Assembly: GCA_018821435.1 (NCBI GenBank)
Contig: JAHJME010000034.1
Coordinates: forward strand, 1 to 64,000
Length of the DNA stretch: 64,000 nucleotides
Direction of reading: 5' to 3'
Origin: Alphaproteobacteria bacterium
Lineage (GTDB): Bacteria > Pseudomonadota > Alphaproteobacteria > Caulobacterales > Caulobacteraceae
This document shows positions 39,561 to 48,215 of the stretch, in pieces (position 1 is the stretch's first letter; each line of letters opens with the position of its first letter). The notes under the pieces were generated by a model. The model searched no databases and was not told the origin of the DNA. It saw nothing but the letters and a program-made list of their open reading frames with translations. The position numbers and the translations under genes are program-made.

Positions 39561-42554
39561 CTAGAACTGGAAGCGCACCGTCGCGCGGAGGTCGTACTCC
39601 TTGTAGTCCTTGTCCATCGTGGCGCCGCCGTTGACCGCGTAGAGCACCCGCGCGCCGCCGCCACGGAAGCCCGCCCGCACCACCGCGCCGCCCTTGAAGA
39701 CGTTTTCCGGATCCAGGGTGAAGTCGGCGCCGCCGTCGAAGTGGGCCGTGGTGCTGCCCGGGCCGCCGGCCAGCTTGCCGCGATAGCCCGCCTTGATCTC
39801 GGGCGCGAAATACACCTCGTCGCCGAACCGCCAGCCCAGGGCCAGCAGCGCCTCGCCGGTCAGCATGTCGGCCGTGCGCTTGTCGACGATCAGGTTGAAG
39901 CCCGCGCCGCCGCCCGTCTCCTTGTAGCCGTCCTCGGCCAGGCGCAGGTAGCTGGCCGACAGTTCGGGCCGCGCATAGAAGTTGCCGATCCGCGCTTCGT
40001 ACGAGACGCCGGCATAGGCGTCGGCCATCCAGGCGTTCCACTTGGCGTCGGCGCGCAGGCTCAGCGTCGGGCTCTCCAGCCGCCGGTCGCCATCGAAGAA
40101 GGCGTAGCCCACCCCGCCCCGCACCGCCGCCTGCAGCGGACCGCCGTCCAGGCGCCAGTACAGGCCGGCCCCGAACAGGTTCATCGAGATCTGCTCGTTC
40201 GCCGCCGCGCCGCGATCCTTCACGTCGGTGGTGACGAAGCTGACGTTGGCGCCCAGGGCGGCCGCCTCGCCCTGCAGGTCCATACCCGCGGCGAAGCCGA
40301 AGCCCTGGCTCTTGAAGCCGGCGGCGTCCTGCTTGTCTTGGCGGATGTTGAACGCGACCTCCTGGGCCCACATGCCGGTCCCCGACGCGCGATCGATGGC
40401 CATGGGCTGGGCGACCGCGCTGGAGACAGCGGACGAGATCGCCGAGGCCGACATCAGCACGCCGCCCGAGTGGTCCGGCAGCATCTGGTCGTACAGGCCC
40501 TGGAAGCCGGCCTGGGTCTTCTGGCCCAGGAACGCCTGTTCGATGGCGTCGTCCTTGTCCAGCGAGGCGAACACCGCGTCATAGGCCTGGGAGCCCGAGC
40601 GGTTCAGGCCCAGCTCCGTCGCCGTCTTGGGGCGGATGTCCACATACAGCGCGCCGGCCGCGGCGTCGGCCCGCAGCGCCGCATTGTAGAGGTAGGGCGC
40701 GCCCGCCAGCGTCGCCCCGGCCTGGCCCACCGTCAGGCTCTGGGCCTGGACGATCTGGAACGACTTCGACCCGCGCGAGATCGAGGCCAGGGTCACGTCC
40801 ACCTGGGCGCCGGTGGCCACGGTGGCCGCGCCGGTGACGTTCAGTCGGGTGTTGGTGACCGTCGGGTCGATCGTCACCGCCAGCACGCCCTTGGCGCCCA
40901 GGTTCAGCGAGGTGATTGTCACCGTCTCGAGGTTGCCCATGGTCAGGCGGCCGTCGCGCACGTCGATGCTGAGGCGCCCGTCGCTGTCCACGATCCGGCC
41001 GGCCGCCGTGGCGCCGCCGTCCAGGATCAGGCTGTCGGCGCCCGCGCCGAAGTTGATCGTCCCGGCAAAGGTCCCGCCCAGCAGTTCCAGGCGGTCATTG
41101 CCCGAGCCGAACAGGATGTCGCCGCCGATCGCGGGGGTGTCGGTGGTGTTGACCTTGGCCTGGCGAATGACGGCGCCGGTGGTGTTGGCCGACAGGTCGA
41201 TGGCGATGGTCTTGCCGGTCTGGGTCACGCCCGTGGCCGGATTGACCACCGCGCGGATCACGCCGGAGTTCTCGACCAGGGCCAGCGTGCCCGACAGATC
41301 GACGATGGCCCGCGCGTCGTGCAGGCCGCCGTTCTGTTCCGCGCCGACCGAGCCGGCGTTGCGGAACACCGGGACCACCGCGTTGGCGTTTAGCAGCACG
41401 GCCGTCGATTGGGCCAGGTACGAGCGGCCGACGATGGTGGCGCCGGCGATGTTGCTGATCCCGCCCTGGACGGTGACGGTCCCGCCGCCGACTTGGCCGA
41501 TGCGCAAGGCCACGCCCGCGATCCCGTCGTTCACGCCGTTGCCGGTGACGGAGCCCCGGTTGATGAAGCCGTAGGCCAGGTCGCCGGTCCCGGCCGCGCC
41601 GATGGTGATCGCCGAGGCGCCGCCGATGTCGATGGCCGGCGCCGCGCCGTAGGACGCGATGGCGGCGATGCCCTCGGCGGCGTCGGGAATACCGTCCTTG
41701 TCCTCGTCGGTGTCGGTGGTGCTGCTGTCCAGGGGCGGGCGATCCAGCAGGATCCCCTTGCCCACGTTGCCGGTGATCCGCACCGCCCCGCCGCCCTGCT
41801 TCAGGTCGTCGGCGTCCAGCTTGGCCCGCGCCGCGTCGGCCAGGCGGTCGGCGCTGCGGTAACCGGTGTTGGAGATCGCGCCCTGCAGCACGACCGCGCC
41901 ATCCACGCTGCCCAGTTGCACGCCAACCGTGCCCTCGCCCTGCGACTGCACCGCGCCCAGGATCTTCACGTCGCCCGACACCGAGTCGGCGCGGATGCCG
42001 ACGCTGCGGTCGCCCACGACGGCCACGCCGCCCGAGCTGGTCAGGTTGCCGGTCAGCCGGCCCTCGATCGAGATGGCGGCCGAATCGTTGCCCTCGACGG
42101 TGATGCTGCCGCCGTTGGTGATGTTGCCGATCGCGCCGGGCGACAGCACGCGGATGCCGAACCGGTTCGAGCCCTGCGCGAACGGGCCGTCCAGGTCGCC
42201 GTCGCTGTCGGCGTCGGTGGCCGTGTAGTCTTCGACCACATTGATCGTGCCGTTGTTGGCCAGCGCCATGGCCACGCCGCTGTTCACCAGGACGCCGGTC
42301 GCGCCGTTCACCCCGGTGAAGGTGATCGCGCCGTTGTTGATCACGGCGTTGGAGGTGTCGATCGTCACCGCCGGTCCGGCGACGGTGGGGGCGATGGAGC
42401 CGGCCGCGTCGATGGTCAGGTGGTCCGCCTGCCCGGCGGCGATGGTGGACGTCTTCACCGGGGCGGTGGTGGCGGTGGAGATCTTTGTCTCGGCGTGAGC
42501 GGAGGCGGCATAAAGGAGCGGCAGCAAGGCCGTGGAGACGAGGAGACGCTTCAT
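39561..42554 (-). CDS. autotransporter (type Va) with beta-barrel
   Basis: A 997-residue protein. A signal peptide (MKRLLVSTALLPLLYAASAHA) is followed by a passenger of repeated beta-helix-like text ('NNGAITFTGVNGATGVLVNS', 'ITNGGSITVEGNDSAAISIE') up to about residue 640. A linker leads to a C-terminal beta-barrel (about 720-997) starting near 'GMWAQEVAFNIRQDKQDAAG' and ending in Phe ('RATVRFQF'), the outer-membrane insertion signal. The passenger may act at the cell surface, though no catalytic motif is seen. ATG 42554 (after GGGAAAG) is preferred over 42587. It is divergent from an XRE regulator. Confidence 0.88.
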   Translation of the reverse strand: MKRLLVSTALLPLLYAASAHAETKISTATTAPVKTSTIAAGQADHLTIDAAGSIAPTVAGPAVTIDTSNAVINNGAITFTGVNGATGVLVNSGVAMALANNGTINVVEDYTATDADSDGDLDGPFAQGSNRFGIRVLSPGAIGNITNGGSITVEGNDSAAISIEGRLTGNLTSSGGVAVVGDRSVGIRADSVSGDVKILGAVQSQGEGTVGVQLGSVDGAVVLQGAISNTGYRSADRLADAARAKLDADDLKQGGGAVRITGNVGKGILLDRPPLDSSTTDTDEDKDGIPDAAEGIAAIASYGAAPAIDIGGASAITIGAAGTGDLAYGFINRGSVTGNGVNDGIAGVALRIGQVGGGTVTVQGGISNIAGATIVGRSYLAQSTAVLLNANAVVPVFRNAGSVGAEQNGGLHDARAIVDLSGTLALVENSGVIRAVVNPATGVTQTGKTIAIDLSANTTGAVIRQAKVNTTDTPAIGGDILFGSGNDRLELLGGTFAGTINFGAGADSLILDGGATAAGRIVDSDGRLSIDVRDGRLTMGNLETVTITSLNLGAKGVLAVTIDPTVTNTRLNVTGAATVATGAQVDVTLASISRGSKSFQIVQAQSLTVGQAGATLAGAPYLYNAALRADAAAGALYVDIRPKTATELGLNRSGSQAYDAVFASLDKDDAIEQAFLGQKTQAGFQGLYDQMLPDHSGGVLMSASAISSAVSSAVAQPMAIDRASGTGMWAQEVAFNIRQDKQDAAGFKSQGFGFAAGMDLQGEAAALGANVSFVTTDVKDRGAAANEQISMNLFGAGLYWRLDGGPLQAAVRGGVGYAFFDGDRRLESPTLSLRADAKWNAWMADAYAGVSYEARIGNFYARPELSASYLRLAEDGYKETGGGAGFNLIVDKRTADMLTGEALLALGWRFGDEVYFAPEIKAGYRGKLAGGPGSTTAHFDGGADFTLDPENVFKGGAVVRAGFRGGGARVLYAVNGGATMDKDYKEYDLRATVRFQF

Positions 42555-42608
42555 TGCTTTCCCGAAACGAGGCGACGTGATAGCCACTGACGAGCGGCAA
42601 TGCGTCGT

Positions 42609-42631
42609 GTAATTATTTGTTGCGTAATTAC
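42609..42631. promoter_or_regulatory. AT-rich GTAATTAT/GTAATTAC repeat, candidate XRE operator
   Basis: GTAATTAT (42609-42616) and the perfect palindrome GTAATTAC (42624-42631) are spaced 15 bases apart in a short AT-rich patch inside otherwise GC-rich DNA, between the divergent autotransporter and XRE regulator genes. This is a typical place for an autoregulatory operator. Ownership by the XRE protein is inferred. Confidence 0.4.
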
Positions 42632-42707
42632 TGTATTATGCGGCTTGGCCAGCGCCTGCAAGGGAATCGTTTCCCAGGGGGCGAAGGTCGAAGCCCCGGA
42701 GCCTGTG

Positions 42708-43046
42708 ATGCCGAGACCCGCGACCGATCCCGCCAAGGCCGCTCAGATCAAGATCCTGCGTCAGCAGGCCGGTCGCTGGCTGAAGACCGCGCGGGAAGAG
42801 GCCAAGCTGACCCAGGCCGAACTGGCCGAGCAGGTGGGTTTGCGCTACTACACCTTCGTCTCACAGGTGGAGAGCGGGTTGGGCCGCCTGCCGATCGAGA
42901 CGCAGGGCGCCTGGGCCGAGGCGCTGGGCCTGGAGCCCGGAGAATTCGCCAAGACCCTGCTGCGCTACTACGAACCGGAACTATATAGGCTGCTGTTCAG
43001 CGCCGAGAGCGCGGCGCTGGCCCCGAAGGCCCAGGCGGCCGGCTAA
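42708..43046 (+). CDS. XRE-family transcriptional regulator
   Basis: A 112-residue protein. ATG 42708 follows GGAG with 6 bases between. Residues about 18-75 form a helix-turn-helix of the lambda Cro/C1 type: 'TAREEAKLTQAELAEQVGLR' then 'YTFVSQVESGLGRLPIE'. The C-terminus 'FAKTLLRYYEPELYRLLF' is a helix often seen in this subfamily, next to the RTX-like gene type that follows. It starts 153 bases from the divergent autotransporter and 27 bases before the RTX-like gene, so it may regulate one or both. Confidence 0.85.
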   Translation: MPRPATDPAKAAQIKILRQQAGRWLKTAREEAKLTQAELAEQVGLRYYTFVSQVESGLGRLPIETQGAWAEALGLEPGEFAKTLLRYYEPELYRLLFSAESAALAPKAQAAG

Positions 43047-43073
43047 CCACCCCAGGAGATGCTTTCCGAACCT

Positions 43074-44438
43074 ATGGGCCAGGTCGTTCCCTTCATCGCC
43101 CGCGTGCGCGAAAGCGGCGACTGGACCGAGTCCGAGCGCGCGCGCCTGCAGGAGCTGGCCGACCGGCTCTCGGCCGGCGGCGTCGAGGTCGACGTCATCT
43201 TCGGCGCGACCGACGAAGGCGATCCCTGGTGCGTGGTCACGGACGGCAACGGCGACGTGCTCATCCACGTGGCCCGGATCGGCGGGGCCTTCGTGGTCCA
43301 CTCGGCGGTGGACGACGCGGTCAACGAGAACGTCGACCTGCACACCGCCCTTCGCGACCACCTGGATGCGACCGAGGCCGTGCTGGCCCCGCAGAGCGCC
43401 ACCATCCTGCCGTTCGGCATGACTGCCCGCCAGGGCCAGACGTTCCTGGCCCTCGTCGCGGCCACCGCCTTCTTCTACGAGACCGCCGGCATCGGCGGCG
43501 AGGCCACGGCCGCCGAGGCGCCGCCCGAGCTGCCGGCCGAGCCCACCGCCCCGCCCCCGGACGCCGACGCGCCGTCCCAGGACCGTGAGCTCGCCACCCA
43601 GGGCGCCACGCTGCACCCCGCCTCCGCCGGCGCCGCCCCCGCCGTGGTGGCGGTCGTGGCCCCGGTCGCGGACGCTCCGCCGGCCGCCGCACCGCACCAG
43701 GAAGAGACAGTCGACGCTCCCACGGCCCCTGCCGCACCGATCGAGACCGCGCCGGCCGTGAAGCCTGACGAGACGGCCGCGGCGCCGGCGATCCGTGCGG
43801 AACCCCCGGCCGTGGTCATTCACGGGACCGACGGCGACGACCTGCTGGTCGGGACCGCCGCGGACGAGCACATCATCGGCGGCGCGGGCAACGACACCCT
43901 GCGCGGCGGCGGCGGCCACGACTTGCTGGAAGGCGGCGCGGGCGACGACCGGATCGAACTGACGTCCGGCACGATCGCGGTGGGCGGCGAGGGCGCCGAC
44001 ACGTTCGTGATCGCGGCGCCCGTCCACCTGGGCAACGCCAACACCCTGCTGGGCACGGTCCTCGACTTCACCAGCTTCGACAAGCTGATCACCAGCAGCG
44101 GCCAGACGATCCGGGTGCCGCCGCATCCGGGAACCGGCGCGGACGGGACCAAGATCCCGCCGGTCGACAACGGCTTCACCGCCCAGCAGGGCGATCCAGG
44201 CCATCCGACCGGCCCGACCACGCTGGCCCCCGATCCGACGGACCGTGGCGCCGGCGGCGGCGACTACGGGACAACCTTGGTCAACCCGCCGCTGACCCGC
44301 GTCGACGTCGACTTCGACGGCGACGGCGTCATGGACGGCTATGTGCTGGTGGGCCCGCACGGCAACATGCTGGGCGGAAACGACAGCCCGATCGTCATCA
44401 CCGGCCAGGCGCTGACCGGCGGCGACGTCTTCGGCTGA
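43074..44438 (+). CDS. RTX-like calcium-binding protein
   Basis: A 454-residue protein. The N-terminal 120 residues form a conserved-looking domain ('VVPFIARVRESGDWTESERA', 'LADRLSAGGVEVDVIFGATD'). A long Ala/Pro-rich linker (about 140-245) follows, then two RTX calcium-binding rolls ('GTDGDDLLVGTAADE', 'GGAGNDTLRGGGGHDLLEGG'), and a C-terminal domain ending in 'GQALTGGDVFG'. There is no signal peptide, so export may be by type I secretion, as for other RTX proteins, but no secretion genes are nearby. ATG 43074 is preferred over 43059, which overlaps the AGGAG box. Confidence 0.75.
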   Translation: MGQVVPFIARVRESGDWTESERARLQELADRLSAGGVEVDVIFGATDEGDPWCVVTDGNGDVLIHVARIGGAFVVHSAVDDAVNENVDLHTALRDHLDATEAVLAPQSATILPFGMTARQGQTFLALVAATAFFYETAGIGGEATAAEAPPELPAEPTAPPPDADAPSQDRELATQGATLHPASAGAAPAVVAVVAPVADAPPAAAPHQEETVDAPTAPAAPIETAPAVKPDETAAAPAIRAEPPAVVIHGTDGDDLLVGTAADEHIIGGAGNDTLRGGGGHDLLEGGAGDDRIELTSGTIAVGGEGADTFVIAAPVHLGNANTLLGTVLDFTSFDKLITSSGQTIRVPPHPGTGADGTKIPPVDNGFTAQQGDPGHPTGPTTLAPDPTDRGAGGGDYGTTLVNPPLTRVDVDFDGDGVMDGYVLVGPHGNMLGGNDSPIVITGQALTGGDVFG

Positions 44439-44456
44439 TCGGGTGCGAAGGCGCCG

Positions 44457-45875
44457 CTAGAGCGCCTTCACGATCCCTTCGACCATCTTCTTGGCGTCGG
44501 CGAACAGCATCATGGTGTTGTCGCGGAAGAACAGCTCGTTCTCGACGCCGGCGTAGCCCGCCGCCATGCCGCGCTTCACGAACAGCACGGTGCGCGCCTT
44601 CTCCACGTCCAGGATGGGCATGCCGTAGATCGCGCTGGAGGTGTCGGTCTTGGCCGCCGGGTTGGTGACGTCGTTGGCGCCGATCACGAAGGCCACGTCG
44701 GCGGTCGGGAACTCGGCGTTGATGTCCTCCAGCTCGAAGACCTCGTCGTAGGGGACGTTGGCCTCGGCCAGCAGCACGTTCATGTGGCCCGGCATCCGGC
44801 CGGCCACGGGGTGGATGGCGTACTTCACCTCCACGCCCTCCTCCTTCAGTTTGTCGACCATCTCGCGCAGCGCATGCTGGGCCTGGGCGACGGCCATGCC
44901 GTAGCCGGGGACGATGATGACCTTGGAGGCATTCTTCATGATGAAGGCCGCGTCGTCCGCCGACCCCTGCTTCACCGGCCGGGTCTCGACCTTGCCGCCC
45001 GCGCCGGCCGCGGCGTCTTCCGCCCCGAAGCCGCCCAGGATCACGGAGATGAAGCTGCGGTTCATCGCCTTGCACATGATGTAGCTGAGGATCGCGCCCG
45101 ACGAGCCGACCAGGGCGCCGGTGATGATCAGGGTGATGTTCTCGAGCGTGAAGCCCAGGGCCGCGGCCGCCCAGCCGGAGTAGCTGTTCAGCATCGAGAC
45201 CACGACGGGCATGTCCGCGCCGCCGATGGGGATGATCAGGGTGACGCCGATGATCAGGCTGAGCGCCAGGATGGCCCAGAACGCCCAGATCGCCGTGCCG
45301 CCGCTCATCACCAGGACGACCACCAGGGCGACGATGCCCAGGCCCAGCGCCAGGTTCAGCAGGTGGCGGGCGGGCAGCATGATCGGCGCGCCGCTCATGT
45401 TGCCGTTCAGCTTCAGCGCCGCGATCACCGAGCCGGTCAGGGTCACCGCCCCGATGGCCAGGCCCAGCGACAGCTCGATCAGCGAGTTGAGGTGGATGTG
45501 CCCGTCGTCGCCCAGGATCCCATAGGCGGCGGGCGTGTAGATCGCGGCCACGGCCACCAGGCAGGCGGCCGCGCCGACCAGGCTGTGGAAGGTGGCGACC
45601 AGCTGCGGCATGGCGGTCATCGCGACCTTGCGCGCGATCAGCGCGCCCACGATGCCGCCGACGGCCACGCCGCCCGCGATCAGGCCCAGGGTCAGAGCGT
45701 CAAGCTTGCCCTCGGTCCACAGGGTGGACAGCGCCGTGACCACCGCGATGGCCATGCCGATCATGCCGTTGCGGTTGCCCGCCTGGCTGGTCGTCGGCGA
45801 GCTCAGGCCCCGGAGCGCCAGGATGAACAGCACCCCGGACACGAGGTAGAGGATGGAGGCGATGTTGCCGTTCAT
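44457..45875 (-). CDS. pntB: NAD(P) transhydrogenase subunit beta PntB
   Basis: A 472-residue protein. About nine membrane spans cover residues 5-265 ('ASILYLVSGVLFILALRGL', 'MTAMPQLVATFHSLVGAAAC'), followed by the NADP-binding domain III (about 300-472; 'KVIIVPGYGMAVAQAQHALR', 'VIGANDVTNPAAKTDTSSAI', 'KRGMAAGYAGVENELFF'). With PntA1 and PntA2 it moves protons inward while making NADPH from NADH. Its start overlaps the small membrane gene by 4 bases, so the operon is tightly coupled. Confidence 0.97.
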   Translation of the reverse strand: MNGNIASILYLVSGVLFILALRGLSSPTTSQAGNRNGMIGMAIAVVTALSTLWTEGKLDALTLGLIAGGVAVGGIVGALIARKVAMTAMPQLVATFHSLVGAAACLVAVAAIYTPAAYGILGDDGHIHLNSLIELSLGLAIGAVTLTGSVIAALKLNGNMSGAPIMLPARHLLNLALGLGIVALVVVLVMSGGTAIWAFWAILALSLIIGVTLIIPIGGADMPVVVSMLNSYSGWAAAALGFTLENITLIITGALVGSSGAILSYIMCKAMNRSFISVILGGFGAEDAAAGAGGKVETRPVKQGSADDAAFIMKNASKVIIVPGYGMAVAQAQHALREMVDKLKEEGVEVKYAIHPVAGRMPGHMNVLLAEANVPYDEVFELEDINAEFPTADVAFVIGANDVTNPAAKTDTSSAIYGMPILDVEKARTVLFVKRGMAAGYAGVENELFFRDNTMMLFADAKKMVEGIVKAL

Positions 45876-46210
45876 GCGGAGGCCCCCGAGCCCGTCGAAG
45901 AGTTCGTTTCAGACAATGACCGCCAGGCGCGGCGGAGAACGATTGCAGCGACCAGCAGGCTCACTACCGCCCAGATCGCGGTGGCGGCGTCGTCCGACAG
46001 CCGCCCGTTCGCGACCAGGCCGTCGGGCCTGAACAGAAAGCGATGGACGCCCCAGGACACCAGCGCGGCCTGGAGGGCCTGCGCGGCGAACGTCATGGCC
46101 GCACGGATCCGCGGATTTCGCGCCCCGACCGCCGGCAAGGCCAGCATGCCGAAGCCCAGCAGGCAGAACGCGACGATGCCCAGCACGCCCCAGAGGACGT
46201 CGCCAGTCAC
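45872..46210 (-). CDS. small three-span membrane protein inside pnt operon
   Basis: A 112-residue hydrophobic protein with three spans ('VLWGVLGIVAFCLLGFGMLA', 'QALQAALVSWGVHRFLF', 'ATAIWAVVSLLVAAIVLRRA') and a charged tail. Its start overlaps the pntA2 stop by 4 bases and its stop overlaps pntB by 4 bases, so it is cotranslated with the transhydrogenase. I know of no named family. It might be an accessory subunit. Confidence 0.75.
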   Translation of the reverse strand: MTGDVLWGVLGIVAFCLLGFGMLALPAVGARNPRIRAAMTFAAQALQAALVSWGVHRFLFRPDGLVANGRLSDDAATAIWAVVSLLVAAIVLRRAWRSLSETNSSTGSGASA

Positions 46211-46527
46211 TTCGCCTTGTCCTTCTTCTTGTACATGGCCAGCATCCTCTGGGTGACGAGGAAGCCGCCGAAGATGTTCACCGCCGCGAAGGCCGCGGCG
46301 ACCGCGCCGGCGCCCTTCGAGATCAGGATGTTGCCGGTCAGTTCGCCGCCGGTCCCGCTGGCCGCGGCGGCCAGCAAGGCCCCCACGATGATCACCGAGG
46401 AGATGGCGTTGGTGACGGCCATAAGCGGGGTGTGCAGCGCCGGCGTGACGCTCCAGACCACGTAGTAGCCGACGAAGATCGCGAGCACGAAGATCGCCAG
46501 GCGGAAGACCGTGGGATCGACATCCAT
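46207..46527 (-). CDS. pntA2: NAD(P) transhydrogenase subunit alpha, part 2 (PntA2)
   Basis: A 106-residue membrane protein with three or four spans ('LAIFVLAIFVGYYVVWSVTP', 'PLMAVTNAISSVIIVGALLA', 'GAVAAAFAAVNIFGGFLVTQ') and a Lys-rich cytoplasmic end. This is the membrane half of PntA that is a separate chain in many alphaproteobacteria. It lies between pntA1 (15 bases upstream) and a small membrane gene that it overlaps by 4 bases. Confidence 0.95.
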   Translation of the reverse strand: MDVDPTVFRLAIFVLAIFVGYYVVWSVTPALHTPLMAVTNAISSVIIVGALLAAAASGTGGELTGNILISKGAGAVAAAFAAVNIFGGFLVTQRMLAMYKKKDKAK

Positions 46528-46542
46528 GGTTCTATCTCCGGA

Positions 46543-47676
46543 TCAGGCTTTGAGGTTCGGGTGGACGACCGCGCCGCCGTGGGTGACCAGCGCCGCCTTC
46601 AGGATCTCTTCCTCCAGGTCGGGCGCGAACGCGCCGTCCTTGGTCAGGAACAGGCCGGCGAAGGCGAACAGGTTGCGCGCGTAGAGCGCCGAGGCGTCGG
46701 TGGCGATCCGGCCCGGCAGGTTGGCCACGCCCATGATCCTCACGCCGTTCGCGGTCTCGGCGACCTCGCCCAGCTTGGCGCCCTCGACATTGCCGCCCTG
46801 CTCGACGGCCAGGTCGACCAGCACCGAGCCCGGACGCATCGAGGCGACCTGGGCGGCGCTGACCAGCTTGGGCGCGGGGCGGCCCGGGATCAGGGCCGTG
46901 GTGATCACGATGTCCTGCTTGGCGATGTGCGACGAGACCAGCTCGGCCTGCTTGGCCTGGTACTCCGCGCTCATCTCCTTGGCGTAGCCGCCGGCGGTCT
47001 GGGCGTTCTTGAACTCCTCGTCCTCGACGGCGAGGAACTTGGCGCCCAGGCTTTCGACCTGTTCCTTGGTGGCCGGACGCACGTCCGTGGCGGTCACGAC
47101 GGCGCCCAGGCGGCGGGCCGTGGCGATGGCCTGGAGGCCGGCGACGCCCACGCCCATGACGAACACCTTGGCGGCGGCGACGGTGCCGGCGGCGGTCATC
47201 ATCATCGGCATCGCCCGGCCATAGGCCTCGGCGGCTTCGATCACGGCGCGGTAGCCGGCCAGGTTGGCCTGGGAGGACAGCACGTCCATCACCTGGGCCC
47301 GCGTGATCCGCGGCACGAATTCCATGGCGAAGGCCGTGGCGCCCTGCTTGGCCAGCGCGTCCAGCGTGGCGCGCTCCATGTAGGGGTTGAGCGTGGCGGC
47401 GACGATCGCGCCGGACTTCAACGCCGCGATCTCCTCGGCCTCGGGACCGCGCACCTTGAACAGGATGTCGGCCTTGCCGATCGCCTCCTTGGCGGTCTTG
47501 GCGATGGTCGCGCCGGCGGCGGCGTAATCCGCGTCGGGATAGGCGGCGGGAACGCCCGCGCCGGCCTCGACGATCACGGAATACCCCGCGCCGATGAGCT
47601 TCTTCACCGTCTCGGGGACGGCGGCCACACGGGTCTCTCCCGCGCGACGCTCCTTGGTGACGGCGATGACGGCCAT
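46543..47676 (-). CDS. pntA1: NAD(P) transhydrogenase subunit alpha, part 1 (PntA1)
   Basis: A 377-residue soluble subunit related to alanine dehydrogenase. It begins 'IAVTKERRAGETRVAAVPET', and the NAD-binding Rossmann fold has 'VFVMGVGVAGLQAIATARRL' and 'VTATDVRPATKEQVESLGAK'. 'DASALYARNLFAFAGLFL' is near the end. It takes hydride from NADH and passes it across to PntB. It is the first gene of the pnt operon, and the 235-base gap upstream should hold the promoter. Confidence 0.96.
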   Translation of the reverse strand: MAVIAVTKERRAGETRVAAVPETVKKLIGAGYSVIVEAGAGVPAAYPDADYAAAGATIAKTAKEAIGKADILFKVRGPEAEEIAALKSGAIVAATLNPYMERATLDALAKQGATAFAMEFVPRITRAQVMDVLSSQANLAGYRAVIEAAEAYGRAMPMMMTAAGTVAAAKVFVMGVGVAGLQAIATARRLGAVVTATDVRPATKEQVESLGAKFLAVEDEEFKNAQTAGGYAKEMSAEYQAKQAELVSSHIAKQDIVITTALIPGRPAPKLVSAAQVASMRPGSVLVDLAVEQGGNVEGAKLGEVAETANGVRIMGVANLPGRIATDASALYARNLFAFAGLFLTKDGAFAPDLEEEILKAALVTHGGAVVHPNLKA

Positions 47677-47864
47677 GGTCCGCGAAATCCCCCGATCGGC
47701 CCGATTGCGGCGCGACCATAGGGGGCGTTCTCACCCCTTGTCCAGCCGCCCACCCGGCCGGATTTGAACGCTCGTTTGAAAAATTCTGCCGCACTGCAGC
47801 AATGCGGCGCAACAATATTCCCGGGGCCGGCGATCACGCCCGGCAGGCACGGCAGATACGACAA

Positions 47865-47886
47865 AGCCTCCGCTCACGCGGAGGCT
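47865..47886 (-). terminator. Rho-independent terminator after cox subunit IV gene
   Basis: On the minus strand the sequence folds as AGCCTCCGC / GCGGAGGCT with a short loop and is followed by TTTGT. It lies 25 bases past the stop of the gene at 47912-48154 and upstream of the pnt operon. Confidence 0.7.
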
Positions 47887-47911
47887 CGTCGAAATCGTCG
47901 GCCGTCAGCGC

Positions 47912-48154
47912 CTAGTGCGCGTCGGCGGTCTTCTTGTCGCGCAGCAGCAGGGTGCCCAGCACCGCCATCGCCACCGCGGTCCCGGCCGAACCCAGGAAGC
48001 CGGTGTGGGTGCAGAACAGCAGGACGAAGAACAGCAGGACCGAGCTGAGGTAGAGCGAACCCCACTTGGTCAGGCCCATCACCAGATGGAACGTCGCGTT
48101 CTGTTCGGCGATGTTCATCGTGCCGCGCTGGTAGTCGGAAGAAGCCCCGGCCAT
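47912..48154 (-). CDS. aa3-type cytochrome c oxidase subunit IV
   Basis: An 80-residue protein with a soluble N-terminus ('MNIAEQNATFHLVMGLTKW') and two membrane segments ('GSLYLSSVLLFFVLLFCTHT', 'AGTAVAMAVLGTLLL'). This matches the small bacterial subunit IV family of aa3 oxidases, in which MxxAEQxATFxxFxxLTKW is typical. The other oxidase subunits are not in the window. The subunit's exact function in the complex is unclear. Confidence 0.8.
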   Translation of the reverse strand: MAGASSDYQRGTMNIAEQNATFHLVMGLTKWGSLYLSSVLLFFVLLFCTHTGFLGSAGTAVAMAVLGTLLLRDKKTADAH

Positions 48155-48215
48155 CGGAATTCACTCTCGGATGAATGGAAGTCAGCGGGGGCGATACACG
48201 AACCGCCCCCCGGGT

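Noticed and set aside
37219..39564. 781-codon plus-strand frame opposite aldo-keto reductase and M23 genes
   Set aside because: Low-complexity, no motif; minus-strand genes have complete catalytic residues.
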